Of a stretch of 62,545 nucleotides of DNA, positions 25,944 to 34,979 are shown piece by piece. How positions within the stretch are numbered: the stretch's first letter is position 1; each line of letters opens with the position of its first letter. Made by a program: the position numbers and the translations under genes. Origin of the DNA: Streptomyces zaomyceticus (lineage in GTDB: Bacteria > Actinomycetota > Actinomycetes > Streptomycetales > Streptomycetaceae); assembly GCF_014656215.1 (NCBI RefSeq), contig NZ_BNBZ01000041.1, forward strand, positions 1-62,545. Reading direction: 5' to 3'. The notes under the pieces are model-generated. The model ran no database searches and was not told where the DNA came from. It was given only the letters and a program-made list of their open reading frames with translations.

Positions 25944-27017
25944 ATGACCGCCCGTACACCCGCCCGCATCCCGCGCCGCGCCCTCCGGCTGCCGTCCTGG
26001 CTGCCCGTCGACGGGTACGTCCTGGCCCTGCTCGGCACGGTCGGCCTCGCCGCGCTCCTCCCCGCCTCCGGAGCCGCGGCCCATGTCGCTGAAGGCGCGG
26101 CGACCGGGGCCGTGGCCTTCCTCTTCTTCCTCTACGGGGCCCGCCTCTCCACCCGCGAGGCCCTCGACGGCCTCAAGCACTGGCGGCTCCACCTCACCGT
26201 CCTCGGCAGCACCTTCCTGCTCTTCCCCCTCCTCGGACTCGCGGCCCGGGGCCTCGTCCCCACCGTGCTCACCCCTCAGCTCTACAGCGGGTTCCTCTTC
26301 CTCTGTCTGGTGCCGTCCACCATCCAGTCCTCCATCGCCTTCACCTCGATCGCCCGCGGCAACGTCCCCGCCGCCATCTGCGCCGGATCCTTCTCCTCCC
26401 TCGCCGGGATCGTCCTGACCCCCCTGCTCGCGGCCCTGCTCCTCGGCAACAGCGCGGGCGGCCTCTCCGCCGACGCCCTCCTCGAGATCGTGCTCCAGCT
26501 CCTGGTGCCGTTCCTCGCCGGACAGTTCCTGCGCCGCTGGGTCGGCGGCTTCCTCGTCCGCCACAAGAAGGTCCTCGGGTACGTCGACCGGGGATCGATC
26601 CTCCTCGTCGTCTACACCGCCTTCAGCCAGGGCATGGTCGCCGGCATCTGGCACCTCGTGACCCCGGCCCGGCTCGGCCTGCTGCTCGCCGTCGAAGCCG
26701 TCCTGCTCGCGGCGATGCTCACCCTGACCTGGTACGGATCCCGCCGTCTCGGCTTCGACCGGGCCGACCGGATCGCCATCCAGTTCGCCGGCTCGAAGAA
26801 GAGCCTCGCCGCCGGGCTGCCGATGGCCAGCGTCCTCTTCGGCCCGCAGGCCTCGCTCGCCGTGCTCCCGCTGATGCTCTTCCACCAGATGCAGCTGATG
26901 GTGTGCGCGGTCCTCGCGAAGCGCCGCGCGCACGACGGAACGGAACCCGGGGGGACGGGTGGGACGGGTGGTGCCCCCTCCGTAGGCCGGATCACACCCA
27001 TGGCCGCCCCCCGATGA
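25944..27017 (+). CDS. Bile acid:sodium symporter-like transporter (SBF-like/YfeH type)
   Basis: A 357-residue membrane protein with about ten hydrophobic segments. Two short conserved blocks resemble the crossover region of the SBF-like family: LVPSTIQSSIAFTSIARGN and FAGSKKSLAAGLPMASVLFG. The C-terminal 25 residues are a Gly/Thr-rich tail. Family members move organic anions with sodium or protons; the substrate is unknown. The ATG at 25944 has GGAG only 3 nt upstream, a tight spacing. Divergence from a LysR gene suggests inducible expression. Confidence 0.85.
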   Translation: MTARTPARIPRRALRLPSWLPVDGYVLALLGTVGLAALLPASGAAAHVAEGAATGAVAFLFFLYGARLSTREALDGLKHWRLHLTVLGSTFLLFPLLGLAARGLVPTVLTPQLYSGFLFLCLVPSTIQSSIAFTSIARGNVPAAICAGSFSSLAGIVLTPLLAALLLGNSAGGLSADALLEIVLQLLVPFLAGQFLRRWVGGFLVRHKKVLGYVDRGSILLVVYTAFSQGMVAGIWHLVTPARLGLLLAVEAVLLAAMLTLTWYGSRRLGFDRADRIAIQFAGSKKSLAAGLPMASVLFGPQASLAVLPLMLFHQMQLMVCAVLAKRRAHDGTEPGGTGGTGGAPSVGRITPMAAPR

Positions 27018-27042
27018 TCATCGGGGCCGCTACGGTGCTCCC

Positions 27043-27585
27043 ATGACCGCCCACGATCCCGGCCGCACGGCTCTCGATCCCCGCCGCACCGCGCTCGTCC
27101 TCGTCGACCTGATGGAACGCATCGTCGCGCTGCCCCTCGCCCCGCGCCCCGGCACCGACGTCCTCGCCGCCGCCGCACGGCTCGCCGACACCTTCCGGAC
27201 AGCCGGCGCCCCCGTCGTCCACATCCGGGTCGAGCGGCCGAACATCGCGACCCAGCCGCCCGGCAGCGAACTCGTGCCCGACCTCGTCGACGACGGCGAG
27301 CCCGTCGTCGTCAAGCGCACCATCGGCGCCTTCCAGGACACCGGACTCCACGAACTGCTCTCCGCGCTCGGCGCCACCACCCTGGTCCTCGGCGGCATCG
27401 CCACCAACCTCGGCGTCGAGTCCACCGCCCGCGCCGCCTGCGACCTCGGCTACGAGCTCGTCTTCGCCGAGGACGCCATGTCCGCGCTCACCGACGCCGA
27501 GCACCGCGCCACCGTCGAGCTCGACTTCCCGCGCCTCGGCACCGTCGCCGCCGTCTCCGCGATCACCCTGGACGGGCCCGAGTGA
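27043..27585 (+). CDS. Isochorismatase-family hydrolase lacking the usual cysteine
   Basis: A 180-residue protein of the isochorismatase/cysteine-hydrolase fold: Asp22 in LVLVDLMER, Lys91 in VVVKRTIGAF and the cis-peptide loop GGIATNLGVESTAR. In cysteine-hydrolase members the position now Gly124 is the catalytic Cys; here it is Gly, as in isochorismatase-type enzymes such as PhzD. The reaction is therefore likely vinyl-ether hydrolysis or something related rather than amidase chemistry. The stop overlaps the start of the next gene by 4 bp, indicating translational coupling. Confidence 0.85.
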   Translation: MTAHDPGRTALDPRRTALVLVDLMERIVALPLAPRPGTDVLAAAARLADTFRTAGAPVVHIRVERPNIATQPPGSELVPDLVDDGEPVVVKRTIGAFQDTGLHELLSALGATTLVLGGIATNLGVESTARAACDLGYELVFAEDAMSALTDAEHRATVELDFPRLGTVAAVSAITLDGPE

Positions 27586-27965
27586 CCCGGGTCCCGATAC
27601 GTTACGGGGCCCGCCCCTGCTCCCTCGTCGTCTGCCGGGGCTGCTGCTGCGGCGACGCCCGCAAGAACCCCGGCACCGACCACGCCGGGCAGCTCGCCCG
27701 TCTCCGGGAGGCCGCCGCGGCCTCCGGCGGCCGTCTCGCCGTCCGTACGAGCGACTGCCTCGGGCCCTGCGCCCAGGCCAACATCGTCGTCGTCCAGCCC
27801 TCCACCGAGGGCCGGCGGCGGGGCGGACGGGCCGCCTGGGTCGCCTTCGCCCTGGACGAGGACGCCCTCGACGACATCCTCGCCTGGACGGCAGCCGGCG
27901 GCCCCGGGATCGCCCCGGTCCCGGCCACCCTCGCCCTCCAGATGATCGATCCGCCGAAGAACTGA
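27582..27965 (+). CDS. (2Fe-2S) thioredoxin-like ferredoxin domain protein
   Basis: The 127-residue protein has the cysteine pattern of thioredoxin-fold 2Fe-2S ferredoxins: VVCRGCCCGD near residue 18 and SDCLGPCAQANIVVVQP near residue 57. The end of the chain is unremarkable. Such proteins act as small electron carriers or (2Fe-2S) domain proteins. The GTG start lies within the 4-bp overlap with the isochorismatase-like gene, so the two are made together and may work on one substrate, though the pairing is unexplained. Confidence 0.85.
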   Translation: MTRVPIRYGARPCSLVVCRGCCCGDARKNPGTDHAGQLARLREAAAASGGRLAVRTSDCLGPCAQANIVVVQPSTEGRRRGGRAAWVAFALDEDALDDILAWTAAGGPGIAPVPATLALQMIDPPKN

Positions 27966-28138
27966 CCGCGCCCGGGGTGCCGCCCGGCACCGCGGAGGCC
28001 GTGCCACGCCCGGGTCCTTGTCACGGTCGGCCAAGGGGTACGGGTGAATCTTGGTGGTTTACGTCACCTGTTACCCATCAGTCGCTGGCAAGACTGGGAA
28101 ATCCTGCCGGACGATCGAACCACCGAGGGGGTCCCGGG

Positions 28139-29095
28139 ATGACGGGCACTCGCATTGCCGCGCTCGGGCACTACCAGCCCGCCAAGGTGCTCACCAACCA
28201 CGACCTCGCGGAGTTGGTCGACACCGACGACGCGTGGATCACCAGCCGGGTCGGTATCCGCACCCGGCACATCGGGGGCCCCGACGAACCCGTCGACGAA
28301 CTCGCCGCACACGCGGCGGGCAAGGCACTGGCCGCCGCCGGGCTCACCCCCGACGACATCGACCTCGTCCTCGTCGCGACCTCCACGGCCATCGACCGGT
28401 CGCCCAATACGGCCGCCCGCGTCGCCGCCCGCCTCGGGATGACCTCGCCCGCCACGATGGACCTCAACGTGGTGTGCGCCGGGTTCACCCACGCCCTGGC
28501 CACCGCCGACCACGCGGTACGGGCCGGCGGCTCCCGCCGCGCGCTGGTGATCGGCGCCGACAAGATGAGCGCCGTGGCCGACTGGACCGACCGCACCACC
28601 TGTGTCCTCGTCGGCGACGGCGCGGGTGCCGCGATCGTCGAGGCCGTGGACGAGGAGGAGGCGGGGGCCGCGCCCGGCATCGGCCCGGTCCTGTGGGGCT
28701 CGGTCCCGGAGATGGGCCACGCCGTCCGGATCGAGGGCACCCCGCCCCGCTTCGCGCAGGAGGGCCAGAGCGTCTACCGCTGGGCGACCCAGCAGCTGCC
28801 CGCCCTCGCCCGCCGGACCTGCGAGCGGTCCGGCATCGCCCCCGAGGAACTCGCGGGCGTGGTCCTGCACCAGGCCAACCTGCGGATCATCGAGCCGCTC
28901 GCCGCGAAGATCGGTGCCGTCAACGCGATCGTCGCCCGCGACGTCGTCGAATCGGGCAACACCTCCGCCGCCTCGATCCCGCTGGCCCTCGCCAAGCTGG
29001 TCGAACGCGGAGAGCTTCCCTCCGGAGCCCCGGTCCTGCTCTTCGGATTCGGCGGAAACCTTTCGTACGCGGGTCAGGTCGTCCGGGTCCCGTAG
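28139..29095 (+). CDS. Beta-ketoacyl-ACP synthase III family protein (FabH-like)
   Basis: A 318-residue KAS III enzyme with the full catalytic triad: Cys113 in NVVCAGF, His244 in VVLHQAN and Asn274 in ESGNTSAAS. GDGAGAAIV and the terminal FGFGGNLSYAGQVV also match. It would condense an acyl-CoA starter with malonyl-ACP. It stands alone: no acyl carrier protein, FabD or polyketide gene is nearby, so the acyl product is unknown. GAGGGGG lies about 8 nt before the ATG. A comparatively AT-rich stretch at 28050-28080 probably holds the promoter. Confidence 0.92.
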   Translation: MTGTRIAALGHYQPAKVLTNHDLAELVDTDDAWITSRVGIRTRHIGGPDEPVDELAAHAAGKALAAAGLTPDDIDLVLVATSTAIDRSPNTAARVAARLGMTSPATMDLNVVCAGFTHALATADHAVRAGGSRRALVIGADKMSAVADWTDRTTCVLVGDGAGAAIVEAVDEEEAGAAPGIGPVLWGSVPEMGHAVRIEGTPPRFAQEGQSVYRWATQQLPALARRTCERSGIAPEELAGVVLHQANLRIIEPLAAKIGAVNAIVARDVVESGNTSAASIPLALAKLVERGELPSGAPVLLFGFGGNLSYAGQVVRVP

Positions 29096-29234
29096 CGCGC
29101 GGCCGTGCCCCGTTCGGCGGAGCCCGGTGGCGGCGCGCCGTGGGCGGACCTAGCTTCGATCGCGGTGAGGGTCTTCGCCTTCCGGGTACGGAATCGCTCC
29201 GTGGCCGAGCCCTCCCGTGATGTGGAGGACCGTC

Positions 29235-29816
29235 ATGCGCGCGATACGTGCCGCTTCCGTCGCCCTGCTGAGCGCCGCTGCCGTGATCGTGGTCGCGCCG
29301 ACGGCCCTGGCGGGGGAGGACGAGAACCACGGCATCACGTCGTTCGGCTTCTCCGTCACTCCCACGACCATCGCCCCCGGTGGCACCGTCACGCTGACGT
29401 CCGACGGCTGCGAGGAGCCGTCGGTGACGGTCACCTCGGGCGTGTTCGACACCATCACCCTCAACGAGGGCCGTTCGGGCACCGCGACCGTCGATCTCGA
29501 CGCCAAGGCCGGAGCCCAGTACGAGATCACCTTCGACTGCAAGGGCGAGCGCGGCACCACCACGCTCACCGTCGCCCAGGGCGGCACGGGCGGCACGGGC
29601 GGGAACACCGGCGGCAACACGGGCGGGCACGACGAGGGCACGGCCACGGGAGCCCACAAGGGCGTGAAGGCCGGATACGGAACCGCCGCGGCCTCCGGCG
29701 CGGACAGCGAGGGCCTCGGCGTCGCCGAGGTGGTCACGGGTGTCCTGCTCATCGCCGGGGCGCTCGGCGCCGCCGTCGTGCTGACCCGACGCCGCGACGC
29801 CGGCGGCCGCGCCTGA
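29235..29816 (+). CDS. Secreted, membrane-anchored protein next to a class F sortase
   Basis: A 193-residue exported protein. A signal peptide covers residues 1-27 (MRAIRAASVALLSAAAVIVV... ALAG). An Ig-like beta domain follows, with FSVTPTTIAPGGTVTLTSDGCEEP and a second Cys in FDCKGERG. Then come a Gly/Thr/Asn repeat linker and a C-terminal hydrophobic helix with an Arg-rich tail (VLTRRRDAGG). No LPXTG-like motif precedes the helix, so sorting by the adjacent sortase is not established. The ATG at 29235 has GGAGG 6 nt upstream; two earlier Met codons lack one. Confidence 0.8.
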   Translation: MRAIRAASVALLSAAAVIVVAPTALAGEDENHGITSFGFSVTPTTIAPGGTVTLTSDGCEEPSVTVTSGVFDTITLNEGRSGTATVDLDAKAGAQYEITFDCKGERGTTTLTVAQGGTGGTGGNTGGNTGGHDEGTATGAHKGVKAGYGTAAASGADSEGLGVAEVVTGVLLIAGALGAAVVLTRRRDAGGRA

Positions 29817-30018
29817 CGGGCGGGTTCCGGGGGGTCAGAGACGGCCCCTCCGCCCCGGTGTGACGAGGTCCGGGACGGAGGGGCGCCACATCACACGGCG
29901 CGGCGGTGCCTCACGGCGGGCGCCCGTGCGCGGACGCCACCGGGCGCGCCGTACAGGGCGGGCCGTACGGACGTGAACACGGCGGCGCGGTGCGGCCGTG
30001 AACGGCAGGAGGGCGTAC

Positions 30019-30762
30019 GTGGGGCGGTCCGACGTGAGGGGACGAACGAACGGAGCGGCACCGTCGGGGGACGTGCGACCCCCGGACGGCACGGGACGTA
30101 CGAACCGGTCGGGCCGGTCCGACGGTGCGGGGCGGCACGGTGCCTGGGGCCTCGTCGCCGTCGTCCTCCTCGTCGGCGTCCACCTCGTACGCGGGGGTGC
30201 GGAGGAGCTGACCGCCACCGGACCGCCGCAGCCGCTCTCCGCCGCGGCCCCCGACAGCACCCGGGCCCTGGCCGGGCTCGGGCCCGTGCCCGTACCCGAT
30301 CCGCTGCCCCCGTCGGCGCCGGTCCGCGTCCGTGTCCCCGCCGTGCGCATCGACGCGCCCGTCAGGGAGGTCGGTCTCGACGCCGACGGCTGGATCGAGG
30401 CCCCGCCGCCCGAGGACGACCGGCTCGCGGGCTGGTTCACCGGCGCGGTCACCCCCGGGGAGCGCGGTACGGCCGTCGTCGTCGGACATGTCGACACCCC
30501 AGGCGGCCCGGCCGTCTTCTACGACCTCGGCTCCCTCGCCAAGGGCCACCGCGTGGAGCTGGCACGCCGCGACGGCCGGACCGCCGTGTTCGCCGTGTAC
30601 GGGGTCGAGGTCGTCCCCAAGGAGGACTTCCCCGCCGACCGGGTCTACGGCGACTCCGGGGCGCCCGAACTGCGGCTGATCACCTGCGGCGGCACGTTCA
30701 CCGAGGAGAACGGCTACACGGGCAACGTGGTGGTCTCCGCCCGCCTGGTCGAGGTCCGCTGA
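30019..30762 (+). CDS. Class F sortase
   Basis: A 247-residue membrane-anchored sortase: a basic cytoplasmic N-terminus, one transmembrane helix (about 42-58), a Pro-rich stalk, then the sortase barrel with His157 (VVVGHVDT), Cys223 (RLITCGGTF) and Arg242 (VVVSARLV). Class F members are typical of Actinobacteria and act outside the membrane; their substrates are often unknown. The GTG at 30019 is preferred over one at 29998 because AGGAGGG lies 5-6 nt upstream. It lies 202 bp downstream of the secreted protein gene and is likely its functional partner. Confidence 0.88.
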   Translation: MGRSDVRGRTNGAAPSGDVRPPDGTGRTNRSGRSDGAGRHGAWGLVAVVLLVGVHLVRGGAEELTATGPPQPLSAAAPDSTRALAGLGPVPVPDPLPPSAPVRVRVPAVRIDAPVREVGLDADGWIEAPPPEDDRLAGWFTGAVTPGERGTAVVVGHVDTPGGPAVFYDLGSLAKGHRVELARRDGRTAVFAVYGVEVVPKEDFPADRVYGDSGAPELRLITCGGTFTEENGYTGNVVVSARLVEVR

Positions 30763-30812
30763 CCGCCCGACCGGCCCCTTCTCCCTCACCGACCCCCTCT
30801 TTGTCCCCAACC

Positions 30813-30851
30813 GGGAAGAAGTCGGGGGTGATTCATGCTCAACTTCTTCCC
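30813..30851. promoter_or_regulatory. Perfect 10-bp inverted repeat before the ROK regulator, overlapping a promoter
   Basis: The arms GGGAAGAAGT (30813-30822) and ACTTCTTCCC (30842-30851) are exact complements, 19 nt apart (29 bp centre to centre). The right arm overlaps a candidate -35 (TTCCCA, 30847-30852) spaced 17 bp from TACGTT (30870-30875), upstream of the ROK gene at 30920. This looks like two half-sites of an operator through which the ROK protein could control itself. Confidence 0.55.
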
Positions 30852-30919
30852 AGCCCGGAACACCGCTGCTACGTTCCCCTCGAAAGCCCGAAGACAGCGC
30901 GTACGAGAGGGAGGGGCGC

Positions 30920-32110
30920 GTGAGACGCATGACGGCGCGACCTGCCAACCGGCATCAGGCACGACTCCTCAGGCTGTTGCGCGACGGAGGGCCCAACTCC
31001 CGCGCCCAGCTGGGAGATCGGATCGATCTCTCCCGCTCCAAGCTCGCCGTCGAGGTCGACCGGCTCCTGGAGACCGGTCTCGTCGTCGCCGACGGCCTCG
31101 CCGCCTCCCGGGGCGGCCGTCGCTCGCACAACATCAGGCTCGCGCCCGAACTCCGCTTCCTCGGTATCGACATCGGCGCCACCTCCATCGATGTCGCCGT
31201 CACCAACGCCGAGTTGGAGGTGCTCGGGCACCTCAACCACCCCATGGACGTCCGTGAGGGCCCCGTCGCCGTCTTCGAGCAGGCCCTGTCGATGGCGGCG
31301 AAACTCCGCTCCACGGGACTCGCCGAAGGCTTCGACGGCGCCGGCGTCGGAGTCCCCGGACCCGTCCGCTTCCCCGAGGGCGTCCCCGTCGCGCCGCCGA
31401 TCATGCCCGGCTGGGACGGCTTCCCCGTACGGGAGGCGCTCAGCCAGGAACTCGGCTGCCCCGTCATGGTCGACAACGACGTGAACCTCATGGCCATGGG
31501 GGAACAGCACGCCGGTGTCGCCCGTTCCGTCGGCGACTTCCTCTGCGTCAAGATCGGCACCGGGATCGGCTGCGGCATCGTCGTCGGCGGGAACGTCCAC
31601 CGCGGCACGACGGGCAGCGCCGGCGACATCGGGCACATCCAGGTCGAGCCCGACGGCCGCCCCTGCGCCTGCGGCAACAACGGCTGCCTGGAAGCCCACT
31701 TCAGCGGCGCCGCCCTGGCCCGCGACGCCGAGGACGCGGCTCGCGGCGGCAGGTCGGAGGAGCTGGCCGCCCGGCTCGCGGCGGCCGGACACCTCACCGC
31801 CGTCGACGTCGCGGCGGCCGCCGCCGCGGGCGACGCCACCTCGCTCGCCCTCATCCGTGCGGGCGGCAACCGGGTCGGGCAGGTCATCGCCGGACTCGTC
31901 AGCTTCTTCAACCCCGGTCTGGTGGTGATCGGAGGCGGTGTCACCGGCCTCGGTCACCACCTCCTCGCCAGTGTCCGCACCCAGGTCTACCGGCAGTCGC
32001 TGCCCCTGGCCACCCGCAATCTGCCCATCGTCCTCGGCGAACTGGGCCAGACCGCCGGCGTCACCGGCGCGGCCCGGCTCATCAGCGACCACCTCTTCTC
32101 CCCGGCGTAA
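30920..32110 (+). CDS. ROK-family transcriptional regulator
   Basis: A 396-residue ROK repressor/kinase-fold protein. The N-terminal winged helix (RLLRDGGPNSRAQLGDRIDLSRSKLAVEV) is followed by the ROK sugar-kinase fold with phosphate motif LGIDIGATSIDVAV, the loop VDNDVNLMAMGE, and the zinc-binding block CACGNNGCLEAHFSG. It probably represses the downstream ABC importer and sugar genes and is released by their sugar. The GTG at 30920 has GGGAGGGG upstream. The inverted repeat at 30813-30851 overlaps its own promoter. Confidence 0.93.
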   Translation: MRRMTARPANRHQARLLRLLRDGGPNSRAQLGDRIDLSRSKLAVEVDRLLETGLVVADGLAASRGGRRSHNIRLAPELRFLGIDIGATSIDVAVTNAELEVLGHLNHPMDVREGPVAVFEQALSMAAKLRSTGLAEGFDGAGVGVPGPVRFPEGVPVAPPIMPGWDGFPVREALSQELGCPVMVDNDVNLMAMGEQHAGVARSVGDFLCVKIGTGIGCGIVVGGNVHRGTTGSAGDIGHIQVEPDGRPCACGNNGCLEAHFSGAALARDAEDAARGGRSEELAARLAAAGHLTAVDVAAAAAAGDATSLALIRAGGNRVGQVIAGLVSFFNPGLVVIGGGVTGLGHHLLASVRTQVYRQSLPLATRNLPIVLGELGQTAGVTGAARLISDHLFSPA

Positions 32111-32362
32111 CGGCCCCGCCGGCCCACCCGCCGCACCGGTGGTCCGTGCCCACCTCCCCATACCCGGTAGCTCCGTCCCCCTCCCGCACCACTGCACCGT
32201 CCCCCGCACCCACGTGCCGGGGCGTCACCCCGCACCACCGCACCGTCTCCCCGCACCCACACCGCCGGGCGGCACCCCGCACCCACTCGCCCAGGCGCCA
32301 CCCACACCACCGAACGGCACCCCGCACCCGCCGGACGGCTCTTCGCCGAGGGGATCCCCGCC
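32111..32362. other. 252-bp spacer with degenerate CACCCC-rich repeats
   Basis: Between the ROK gene and the ABC ATPase gene lies C-rich DNA built from imperfect units of the form CCGCACC...GGCGTCACC (about 32185-32335). I see no coding sequence. The repeats are C-rich on the coding strand; a role as a leader or processing region is possible but unproven. Confidence 0.45.
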
Positions 32363-33880
32363 ATGCCCGAAGAACACCCACCCCTGCTCACGATGTCCGG
32401 AATCACCAAGTCCTTCCCCGGCGTCCGCGCCCTCGACGGCGTCGACCTGGACGTCGCGCCCGGCGAGGTCCACTGCCTCCTCGGCCAGAACGGCGCCGGC
32501 AAGTCCACCCTGATCAAGGTCCTCGCCGGAGCCCACCAGCCCGACCGGGGCGCCATCACCTGGAACGGCGAACCCGTACGGCTCCGCTCCCCGAGCGCCG
32601 CCGTCCGCCTCGGCATCGCCACCATCTACCAGGAACTCGACCTCGTCGAAGGCCTCTCCGTCGCCGAGAACGTCCACCTCGGCCACGAACCCACCACCGC
32701 CGGCTTCGTCCGCGGCCGGGCCGCCAGGGACACCACCGCCACCCTCCTGAAACGCCTCGGCCACCCCGAGATCGACCCCACCCGCCGCGTCGGCGCGCTC
32801 TCCGCCGCCCAGCGGCAGATCGTCTCCATGGCCCGCGCCCTCTCCCACGACGTCCGCCTGATCGTCATGGACGAGCCGTCCGCCGCCCTCGACCCCGACG
32901 AGGTCGCCAACCTCTTCCGGATCGTCGCCGACCTCACCACCGACGGCGTCGCCGTCGTCTACATCTCCCACCGCCTGGAGGAGATCCGCCGCATCGGCGA
33001 CCGTGTCACCGTCCTCAAGGACGGCCGGGCCGTCGCCCGCGGACTGCCCGCCGCGACCACCCCGACCCGCGAGGTCGTCGCCCTCATGACCGGCCGGGAC
33101 GTCCCGTACGTCTTCCCCGAACGGCCCACCCGCCCACCGGCCGGCGAACCCGTCCTCCGTGTCCAGGGGCTCGCCAGAAAAGGCGAGTTCGAGGCCCTCG
33201 ACCTGGAACTGCGCCCCGGCGAGATCGTCGGCCTCGCCGGACTCGTCGGCTCCGGACGCTCCGAGATCCTGGAGACCGTCTACGGCGCGCGCAGGCCCAC
33301 CGCGGGCCGGGTGAGCGTCGACGGACGGCCCCTGCGCCCCGGCAGCGTCCCGGCCGCCGTCGCCGCCGGACTCGGCCTCGCCCCCGAGGAACGCAAGGCA
33401 CAGGGACTCCTGCTCCTCGAATCCGTCACCCGCAACGTCTCCGTCTCCTCCCTCGCCCGCTTCTCCCGGGCCGGCTGGATCGACCGCGCCACCGAACGCG
33501 AGACCGCCAGAACCGCCACCCGCACCCTCTCGCTGCGCCCCGACCTGCCCGACGCCCCCGTCCGCACCCTCTCCGGCGGCAACCAGCAGAAGGCCGTCCT
33601 CGCCCGCTGGCTGCTGCGCGGCTGCCGTGTCCTCCTCCTCGACGAACCCACCCGCGGCGTCGACGTCGGGGCGCGCGCCGAGCTGTACGCCGTCATCCGC
33701 GGCCTCGCCGACGACGGCCTCGCCGTCCTCCTCGTCTCCAGCGAGGTCCCCGAGGTCCTCGGCCTCGCCGACCGCGTCCTGGTGCTCAGAGAAGGCCGGG
33801 TCGTCCACGAGGCACCCGCCCAGGAACTCGACGAACACCGTGTACTCGACCTCGTGATGGAAGGGAGCCCGGCGGAATGA
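32363..33880 (+). CDS. Sugar ABC importer ATP-binding protein (two-domain, RbsA type)
   Basis: A 505-residue protein with two ABC ATPase domains. The first has Walker A GQNGAGKST (about 43-51), Walker B IVMDEPSAALD and ISHRLEEI. The second has a degenerate Walker A (GLVGSGRSE), signature LSGGNQQK and Walker B LLLDEPTRGVD. This is the RbsA/MglA/XylG layout for monosaccharide import. GAGGGG lies upstream of the ATG. Its stop overlaps the permease start by 4 bp (ATGA), showing coupling. Confidence 0.94.
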   Translation: MPEEHPPLLTMSGITKSFPGVRALDGVDLDVAPGEVHCLLGQNGAGKSTLIKVLAGAHQPDRGAITWNGEPVRLRSPSAAVRLGIATIYQELDLVEGLSVAENVHLGHEPTTAGFVRGRAARDTTATLLKRLGHPEIDPTRRVGALSAAQRQIVSMARALSHDVRLIVMDEPSAALDPDEVANLFRIVADLTTDGVAVVYISHRLEEIRRIGDRVTVLKDGRAVARGLPAATTPTREVVALMTGRDVPYVFPERPTRPPAGEPVLRVQGLARKGEFEALDLELRPGEIVGLAGLVGSGRSEILETVYGARRPTAGRVSVDGRPLRPGSVPAAVAAGLGLAPEERKAQGLLLLESVTRNVSVSSLARFSRAGWIDRATERETARTATRTLSLRPDLPDAPVRTLSGGNQQKAVLARWLLRGCRVLLLDEPTRGVDVGARAELYAVIRGLADDGLAVLLVSSEVPEVLGLADRVLVLREGRVVHEAPAQELDEHRVLDLVMEGSPAE

Positions 33881-34878
33881 CGCTCACCACCCCGGTCAAG
33901 GCGTCGGCGCGGGAAGGCCGTTGGCGCGCACTCGGCCTGCGGGCCGACGTCCGCAACCTGTCCCTGCTCGGCGTGCTCGCGGTCCTGGTCGCCGTCGGCG
34001 GCCTCACCCGGCCCGCCGAGTTCCTCGCCACCTCGAACCTGCAACTCGTCCTGACCCAGGCCTCCGTGATCGGTGTCGTCACCGTCGGCATGACCTTCGT
34101 CATCACCAGCGGCGGCATCGACCTCTCCGTCGGCGCGATCGTCGCCCTCGCCTCCGTCTGGGCCACCACCCTCGCCACCCAGGAGTTCGGCTTCGCCGGC
34201 ATCCTCTTCACGGCGGTCGCCGTCGGACTCGGCTGCGGCCTGGTGAACGGCGTCCTCGTCGCGTACGGCGGAATGGTCCCCTTCATCGCCACCCTGGCGA
34301 TGCTGGCCTCGGCGCGCGGTCTCGCCCTCCAGATCACCGACGGCAGGACCCAGATCGTCACCGTCCCGTCCGTCCTCGACCTCGGCGTCCCCGACGCCTA
34401 CGTCCTCGGGATCCCGCCGCTCGTCCTCGTCTTCGCGGCCGTCACCGCCGCCGGCTGGCTGCTGCTCAACCGGACCACGTTCGGCCGCCGCACCGTCGCC
34501 GTCGGCGGCAACCCCGAGGCCGCCCGCCTCGCCGGCATCGACGTACGCCGCCAGCGCCTCTTCCTCTATCTGCTCTCCGGACTGTGCTGCGGCATCGCCG
34601 CCTTCCTGCTCGTCGTCCTCGCGGGCTCCGGCCAGAACACCAACGGCAACCTGTACGAGCTCGACGCCATCGCCGCCGCCATCATCGGCGGCACCCTCCT
34701 CAGCGGTGGCCGCGGCACCATCGTCGGCTCCGTCCTCGGCGTTCTCGTCTTCACCACGATCACCAACATCTTCGCCCTCAACAACCTGCAGAGCGACGTC
34801 CAGCAGATCGCCAAGGGGGCGATCATCGTCGCCGCCGTCCTGATCCAGCGCCGCACCGTCCGCGACGGCGACGGCTGA
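33877..34878 (+). CDS. Sugar ABC importer permease (RbsC type)
   Basis: A 333-residue membrane protein of the RbsC/XylH permease family. Diagnostic stretches are TFVITSGGIDLSVGAIVALAS, LVNGVLVAYGGMVPFIATLAML, GRRTVAVGGNPEAARLAGIDV (the coupling region) and IAAAIIGGTLLSGGRGTIVGS. About eight to ten membrane segments are expected. The ATG lies inside the stop of the ATPase gene, so both are translated together. It forms the membrane channel of the importer with the binding protein encoded next. Confidence 0.94.
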   Translation: MTLTTPVKASAREGRWRALGLRADVRNLSLLGVLAVLVAVGGLTRPAEFLATSNLQLVLTQASVIGVVTVGMTFVITSGGIDLSVGAIVALASVWATTLATQEFGFAGILFTAVAVGLGCGLVNGVLVAYGGMVPFIATLAMLASARGLALQITDGRTQIVTVPSVLDLGVPDAYVLGIPPLVLVFAAVTAAGWLLLNRTTFGRRTVAVGGNPEAARLAGIDVRRQRLFLYLLSGLCCGIAAFLLVVLAGSGQNTNGNLYELDAIAAAIIGGTLLSGGRGTIVGSVLGVLVFTTITNIFALNNLQSDVQQIAKGAIIVAAVLIQRRTVRDGDG

Positions 34879-34979
34879 CCGGACTCCCGCACCCTCACCG
34901 GCCACCACCCCCCTTCACCACCACCCCTCCTTCGCCACCACCCCTTTCACCCTCACCCCCTCGGAAGGGATCCACCGCC

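Noticed and set aside
27982..29095. Fatty-acid or polyketide cluster around the KAS III gene
   Set aside because: No ACP, ketoreductase, acyltransferase or other synthase gene in the neighbourhood.
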